Part shown: piece by piece, positions 13,195-16,828 of the stretch
How positions within the stretch are numbered: position 1 is the first letter of the stretch
How the letters are laid out: the number at the start of each line of letters is the position of its first letter
NCBI GenBank assembly: GCA_003132865.1
Contig: PKYZ01000451.1
Location: forward strand, 1 to 16,828
Direction: 5' to 3'
DNA length: 16,828 nucleotides
Source: Bryobacterales bacterium
GTDB lineage: Bacteria > Acidobacteriota > Terriglobia > Bryobacterales > Bryobacteraceae
Position numbers and translations under genes: made by a program
The notes under the pieces: model-generated
Told to the model about the DNA's origin: nothing
The model's database searches: none
What the model saw: the letters and a program-made list of their open reading frames with translations, nothing else

Positions 13195-14969
13195 TCAAGT
13201 TTTGAAGCGCTCCAGCGCCGCGGGATTCTCCACTGTCGAGATATCCCCCAGGCTCTCGCAGATGCGCCAGGCGGATCAACCGCCGCACCACCTTCCCGCT
13301 TTGGGTCTTGGGCAACTCCGGGACCACGTGGATGGCGCGCGGCCGGAAGGTGGGCCCCATCGACCGCGCCCCGTGCGCCGCCAACTCGCCGCTGACATCG
13401 TTAGCGCGGCCCCGGTTTCAGCACCACGAACGCCACCACTCTTTCGCCGGCATGCCCGATCAAGCACGCCTCCACCTCTGCCGGACCCACTTTGCGCCCA
13501 GCCACGTTGAACGACTCGTCGGCCCGCCCTTGCGGACACCAGCAGCCGTCCGCATCCACGCTGGGGATGGTTCCAAACTCCGCGCGTCATCGAAGGCGCC
13601 GGTTTGGTGCACACCAGGTAGCCCAACTGGCCTCGCACGGGCCGGTCCTGCGCGTCGAAAACGTCCGTGGCCATGCCCGGCGATGGTCCGCCCAGCGTGC
13701 CAGGAAACAGCCGATAATCTCCGTACCGCCGGAGATGTTCAGGATGGGGCGCCGTCCACGGCCCACGCACTCGAAAAACCAGCGGTAAGAGCTTTCATCC
13801 CATGGCTCGCCGGTCGATCCCAACAGCCGCAGCGAGCCGAGATCGAACCCGTCGGGACCGGAGCCGGCCTTGCGCATCAGCAGCCGGATGGCCGTCGGTG
13901 AAATCCCAAACGTAGTCACCCTGTGCTCGATCATTTGCCAGAAGCGCTCCGCCGTGGGGTTGTCGGGCGGGCCTTCGTACAGCATGATCGCTCCGCCGAG
14001 TTCCCGATAATCTCCCACGGCCCCATCATCCAGCCGATGTCGGAGACCCACCAGAAGCGGTCGTCGGGCTGGCGATCAAACGTCAGATAAATCTCCTTGG
14101 CCGTCTGCGCCAGCGCGCCGGCATTGCGTATGCACGGCTCCCTTGGGACGGCCGGTGGTTCCTGACGTGTAGAGCAACAGCCCGGGCGCTTCCGAATCGA
14201 GCGGCAGCGCCGCGCATTGCTCGGGTTGGCCGGCGACGAAATCGTGCCACCAGACGTCGATTCCACGGGACGTCGCCGCCCTTGTAGCGCCAGAGGACGA
14301 CCCGCTCGATGGCACAGCCCTGGGCCAGCGCCTCATCGGCTTTCTGCTACAACGGGATCGCCGCCCGCGCCGCTCCAGGAAATCGGAGGTGAACAGCACT
14401 CGGGCGCCCGAATCCTGCAGCCGCACGGCCGTTGCACCGTAACCGAAGCCGGAGAATTATCGGCACCGCGACAAGCCCCAGCTTGAAGCACGCGTAAAGA
14501 ATCATGACCGCTTCCGGACCATCGGCATATAGAGCGCCACGCGGTCTCCCGGCGCGAGATCGAGGGCGCGCAGGGCGTTCGCCAGCCGGTCCGTTTCGCG
14601 CCGCAATTCGCCGAAGGTAAGAGTGCGGATGCTGCCGTCTTCGCCTTCCCAAATGACCGCCAGACGGTCGCGCGCGGTCCCGTTGGCGTGCCGGTCCAGA
14701 CAGTTCCACGCGATATTCAGCTTGCCGCCGGTAAACCAGCGCGCCCACTCCACGCCGCGCGACGCGTCCAGCACCTGCGTGTATGGCTCAAACCACTCGA
14801 TGGCGAGTTCCCGCACCATCTCGTCCCAAAACTCTTCCAGGTACTCCTGGGAATAGCGGATGAAGTCTTGATATGTGGCGATCCCCAACCGTTGCATAAA
14901 GCGGTACACGTTGGTGCTCTCGATGAACTCGCGCGAGGGTTCCCAGATGAAGCGGGACGTTTCTATCAT
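13195..14969 (-). pseudogene. Broken AMP-forming acyl/acetyl-CoA synthetase
   Basis: Nearly full-length remnant (about 590 codons) of an adenylate-forming synthetase that would activate a short carboxylate to its CoA ester. The N-terminus from ATG 14969 is intact to about 14520 (FIWEPSREFIESTNVYRFM..., RLAVIWEGEDGSIRTLTFGEL, GDRVALYMPMV). After that the protein jumps frame near 14518, 14450, 14370, 14260, 14132, 14010, 13705, 13570, 13400 and 13255. Recognisable pieces still occur in order: TSGTTGRPKG, the P-loop (about 14138-14168); FWWVSDIGWMMGPWEI; ISPTAIRLLMRK; STGEPWDESSY; ISGGTEI; GRADESFNVAGRKVGPAEVE (13480-13540); ELPKTQSGKVVRRLIR with the catalytic Lys; and ENPAALERFKT before the TGA at 13195. 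A TAG (14347-14349) also breaks frame in the segment before QKADEAL. The many indels plus a nonsense codon point to decay; clustered sequencing error cannot be excluded. Confidence 0.85.
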
Positions 14970-14975
14970 CTTGTT

Positions 14976-14981
14976 ATTCTA
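14976..14981 (-). promoter_or_regulatory. -10 box (TAGAAT) before the synthetase remnant
   Basis: TAGAAT is read on the minus strand six bases before ATG 14969, a leaderless layout like that of the kinase and vapB-like genes. It is divergent from the GATAAT box at 15022-15027. Confidence 0.4.
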
Positions 14982-15021
14982 GGCCGGAAGAGGCCGCCCC
15001 CTCTTTCGCCGTGAAGCGCGC

Positions 15022-15027
15022 GATAAT
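15022..15027 (+). promoter_or_regulatory. -10 box (GATAAT) before the DUF4380-like gene
   Basis: GATAAT lies seven bases before ATG 15035, so transcription would begin at or one base before the start codon. No clear -35 element and no Shine-Dalgarno sequence are present. Confidence 0.4.
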
Positions 15028-15034
15028 ACGGGCT

Positions 15035-16003
15035 ATGCTGAGATTTGCCCCATACCTGCTCCTGCTGACCATGAGCGCCACCGCCGCCGTGAAAATCGAG
15101 AAGACCAACTACAAGGGCTGGCCGAACTGCTACCGCATCACTAACGGAGAAGTCGAGCTGATCGTCACCAGCGATATCGGCCCCCGCATCATGCGCTACG
15201 CATTTGTGGGCGGCCCGAACATCTTCAAGGAATTCGCCGAGGACCTCGGCAAATCCGGCGAACCGGCCTGGGTCGCCCGCGGTGGACATCGCGTCTGGGC
15301 CGCTCCCGAGGACGCGGTCCGCACCTACGCGCCGGACAACGGGCCGGTACACATTGAAATTAAGGGTGACGTGCTGGAAGCCACCGAGCCGGTCGAGCCG
15401 CTCACCGGCCTCGAAAAACAGATTGTGGTGAAATTGTCGCCGCAGGGTACGAGCGTGGAAGTGCTGCACCGCATCAAGAACGCGGGCAGCCATCCGCTGG
15501 AGCTGGCGCCTTGGGCGCTCACGATGATGGCGCAGGGCGGCGTGGGCATCCACGGCTTTCCGCCGCGCGGCAAGCATCCCGAGGTGCTCTATCCCACCAA
15601 TCCGCTGGTGATGTGGGCCTTCAGCAATCTCTCCGATCACCGCTGGCGCTACACCCGCAAATACCTGATGCTGCACCAGGACCCCAAGAACTCCGATCCG
15701 CAAAAGCTCGGCAGCTTCAACAAGAACACCTGGGCCGCCTATGCGCTGAATTCCGGCCTGTTCATCAAGCGCTACGACGCGCAGGATTCACCGAAGAACT
15801 ACCCCGATTTCGGCTGCTCGTTCGAAACCTTCACCAACGCCTATTTCCTGGAACTGGAGACCCTCGGTCCGCTACAGCATCTAAGGCCCGGTGCCTCGCT
15901 CCAGCACGTCGAGCATTGGACGCTGCACAACAATGTCCACCTCCGTAACTTTACCGACGAGGAGTTGGATCGAGTAGTGCTGCCGCTCGTGGGTGCCCGG
16001 TAG
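15035..16003 (+). CDS. Secreted DUF4380-like protein (galactose-mutarotase-type fold)
   Basis: 322 residues from ATG 15035; a GTG at 15011 is in frame but would put a basic stretch before the signal sequence. Residues 1-18 (LRFAPYLLLLTMSATAA) are a signal peptide. The mature protein starts with VKIEKTNYKGWPNCYRITNGEVELIVTSDIGPRIMRYAF, the strand-rich opening of proteins with a mutarotase/glycoside-binding beta-sandwich. HRVWAAPED (about 85-93), APWALTMMAQGG (about 159-170) and NTWAAYALNSGLFIKRYD follow as in DUF4380 members. These are probably carbohydrate-binding or carbohydrate-modifying; no catalytic residues are established. It diverges from the broken synthetase. No terminator follows closely; the next 420 bp are regulatory sequence. 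Confidence 0.8.
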   Translation: MLRFAPYLLLLTMSATAAVKIEKTNYKGWPNCYRITNGEVELIVTSDIGPRIMRYAFVGGPNIFKEFAEDLGKSGEPAWVARGGHRVWAAPEDAVRTYAPDNGPVHIEIKGDVLEATEPVEPLTGLEKQIVVKLSPQGTSVEVLHRIKNAGSHPLELAPWALTMMAQGGVGIHGFPPRGKHPEVLYPTNPLVMWAFSNLSDHRWRYTRKYLMLHQDPKNSDPQKLGSFNKNTWAAYALNSGLFIKRYDAQDSPKNYPDFGCSFETFTNAYFLELETLGPLQHLRPGASLQHVEHWTLHNNVHLRNFTDEELDRVVLPLVGAR

Positions 16004-16045
16004 GCTCAGCCGGCCAAGTGCAAGCTTCGGCGTTGTGTGCAGGTA

Positions 16046-16064
16046 GTGTTCAAATATTAAACAC
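16046..16064. promoter_or_regulatory. Palindrome GTGTT-n9-AACAC, operator-like
   Basis: A 19-base imperfect palindrome (seven of nine pairs match) with an AT-rich centre, itself framed by CCAAGTG (16014-16020) and CACTTGG (16062-16068). It lies about 200 bp upstream of the sigma-54 match, where an enhancer-binding activator could bind. The role is inferred. Confidence 0.4.
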
Positions 16065-16197
16065 TTGGTCATAGAACCGTTTCCCCCTGCCAGGTGAAAC
16101 GTATCGGCCGCGCGGGCGTCTGGTGATACAAATGCCCCGATTCAGCACTAATGTACCAGCCGCTTGGACGGGAAGCCGATCGGCGGCCGGGCTAGTT

Positions 16198-16232
16198 GGC
16201 TCAAATATAACTTTCGTTATAGTACTTGAGCC
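16198..16232. promoter_or_regulatory. Long imperfect inverted repeat upstream of the sigma-54 promoter
   Basis: GGCTCAA (16198-16204) pairs with TTGAGCC (16226-16232), and inside them TATAAC (16206-16211) pairs with GTTATA (16216-16221) around a TTTC loop; a one-base versus four-base bulge separates the two stems. There is no T-run after it. It could be an activator or integration-host-type site, or the end structure of the upstream transcript. Confidence 0.55.
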
Positions 16233-16254
16233 TATATAAATTGGTATTGCAATT

Positions 16255-16270
16255 TGGCATGGGAATTGCT
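16255..16270 (+). promoter_or_regulatory. Sigma-54 (RpoN) promoter for the DksA-like gene
   Basis: TGGCATG-GGAA-TTGCT matches the consensus TGGCACG-N4-TTGCW at every fixed position except one, with the invariant GG (16256-16257) and GC (16268-16269) exactly 12 bases apart. The surroundings are AT-rich. The expected start is near 16281, giving a leader of about 145 bases before the ATG at 16427. Confidence 0.6.
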
Positions 16271-16414
16271 ACAGTGTTTTCCCGTGCGGGGTGTTCTGGA
16301 AAGCGACGCCCGTACTTGAGCCGAACAGGCTGAGATTTTTTGAAACTTTTGGAGTGAAATTTCGTCTATTTCCTGTCGGGCAAACGAACCCGGCGAGATA
16401 GAACGAAAAAAGAT

Positions 16415-16429
16415 AGGAGAAAGATCATG
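16415..16429 (+). promoter_or_regulatory. Ribosome-binding site of the DksA-like gene
   Basis: AGGAGA (16415-16420) lies six bases before ATG 16427, a near-perfect Shine-Dalgarno sequence in contrast to the leaderless genes nearby. Confidence 0.7.
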
Positions 16430-16807
16430 AACAGAACCGAGCTCGAAAAATACAAGGCGATCCTGTTAGCTAAGCAAGCCGAACTGTCTGGCGGATTGCG
16501 CAATCGCGACGAGATCCTGATCGAGAAGTCCCCGGATGCCCTGGACGAGGTGCAACTTGCTGGAGAGAGGGAGCTTGCGATTCGCAATCTGGACCGCGAG
16601 GCCAGCTTGCTGCGCAACGTGCGGTCCGCCCTATTCCGTATTAACGACGGCAGTTATGGGGTTTGCCTGCACTGCGAGGAGGAGATCAAACCCAAGCGCA
16701 TGGACGCGGTGCCGTGGGCTGCCTTCTGCATCCATTGCCAGGAAGCCCGGGATCGGAATGAGTTTGAGGCCGCCGAGTCGATCGACGACCTGCTGGCCGC
16801 CGCCTAG
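16427..16807 (+). CDS. DksA/TraR-family zinc-finger regulator
   Basis: 126 residues, shorter than E. coli DksA (151) at the N-terminus. Residues 1-70 form the coiled-coil arm. At the tip D37-A-L-D40 aligns with the two Asp residues of DksA that reach into the RNA polymerase secondary channel; the following Ala of DxxDxA is Val here. FRINDGSYGVC leads into the zinc finger C80-x2-C83 / C101-x2-C104 with the usual EIxxKRMDAVPxAxxCIxC spacing. DksA-type proteins alter transcription with ppGpp during starvation; shorter members act alone or in stress-specific ways. The gene has its own strong ribosome site and an apparent sigma-54 promoter, and ends just before a repeat hairpin at the window edge. 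Confidence 0.92.
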   Translation: MNRTELEKYKAILLAKQAELSGGLRNRDEILIEKSPDALDEVQLAGERELAIRNLDREASLLRNVRSALFRINDGSYGVCLHCEEEIKPKRMDAVPWAAFCIHCQEARDRNEFEAAESIDDLLAAA

Positions 16808-16828
16808 TGGGGCAGGCCTCGGCCTGCG
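16806..16828. terminator. Repeat hairpin after the DksA-like gene
   Basis: GCAGGCC-TC-GGCCTGC (16812-16827) makes a 7-bp stem right after the stop codon, and the left edge contains the shared 12-mer in reverse (AGTGGGGCAGGC, 16806-16817). The window ends here, so any second hairpin as at 5439 cannot be seen. Confidence 0.55.

Noticed and set aside
16046..16064. GTTCAAAT within the palindrome as a tRNA T-loop
   Set aside because: No acceptor, D-arm or anticodon stem can be folded around it; the palindrome explains the sequence better.
1..16828. CRISPR array, tRNA or rRNA genes, transposase or integrase
   Set aside because: Reading both strands gave no regularly spaced long repeats, no cloverleaf signals and no DDE, HUH, tyrosine- or serine-recombinase motifs.

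Overview
The window looks like a chromosomal piece of an Acidobacteriota genome, most likely a Solibacter/Bryobacter-type lineage. The reasons are high GC content, an exported VWFA-related protein of the acidobacterial kind, a bacillithiol-type deacetylase (BshB1), and short GC-rich hairpin repeats between genes with the core GCCTGCCCCAC. This placement is an inference from gene content; there is no rRNA in the window. I see no tRNA, rRNA, CRISPR array or transposase.

Layout. (1) Positions 1-5200 are accessory DNA: a helix-turn-helix protein whose C-terminus is shifted out of frame at a run of eight G; an unknown two- or three-gene plus-strand unit (1369-3664) whose second protein ends in a Mu-F-like cysteine motif; and two type II toxin-antitoxin modules in tandem on the minus strand (a VapBC-like pair and a MazEF-like pair). 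(2) Positions 5456-7384 hold folD (minus) and a divergent VWFA-related secreted protein (plus), each ending in a hairpin. (3) Positions 7388-10576 form a tightly packed minus-strand operon: PfkB-family sugar kinase, rhomboid protease, glutaredoxin-like protein and BshB1, joined by abutting or ATGA-overlapping start/stop codons, followed 26 bp later by a small outer-membrane beta-barrel protein. (4) Positions 10590-11235 are a graveyard of toxin-antitoxin pieces: a truncated YafQ/RelE-type toxin with its antitoxin, and a truncated antitoxin-like frame. (5) Positions 11237-13072 are a minus-strand pair, a large exported VWA-like protein and an exported SAM-dependent methyltransferase 3 bp apart. 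(6) Positions 13195-14969 hold a nearly full-length AMP-forming acyl/acetyl-CoA synthetase wrecked by many frameshifts and at least one nonsense codon. (7) From 15035 to the end are a secreted DUF4380-like protein, a 420-bp AT-rich regulatory region with a strong sigma-54 promoter match and inverted repeats, and a DksA/TraR-type zinc-finger regulator.

How the genes fit together. The kinase/rhomboid/glutaredoxin/BshB1 operon joins low-molecular-weight thiol biosynthesis to a dithiol redox protein and a membrane protease. The DksA-like gene appears to be under alternative-sigma control. Several genes have a TANNNT-like -10 box 6-8 nt before the start codon, which suggests leaderless transcripts. 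The best candidates for something undescribed are the 1369-3664 unit, the sigma-54 regulatory region before the DksA-like gene, and the BshB1 operon.
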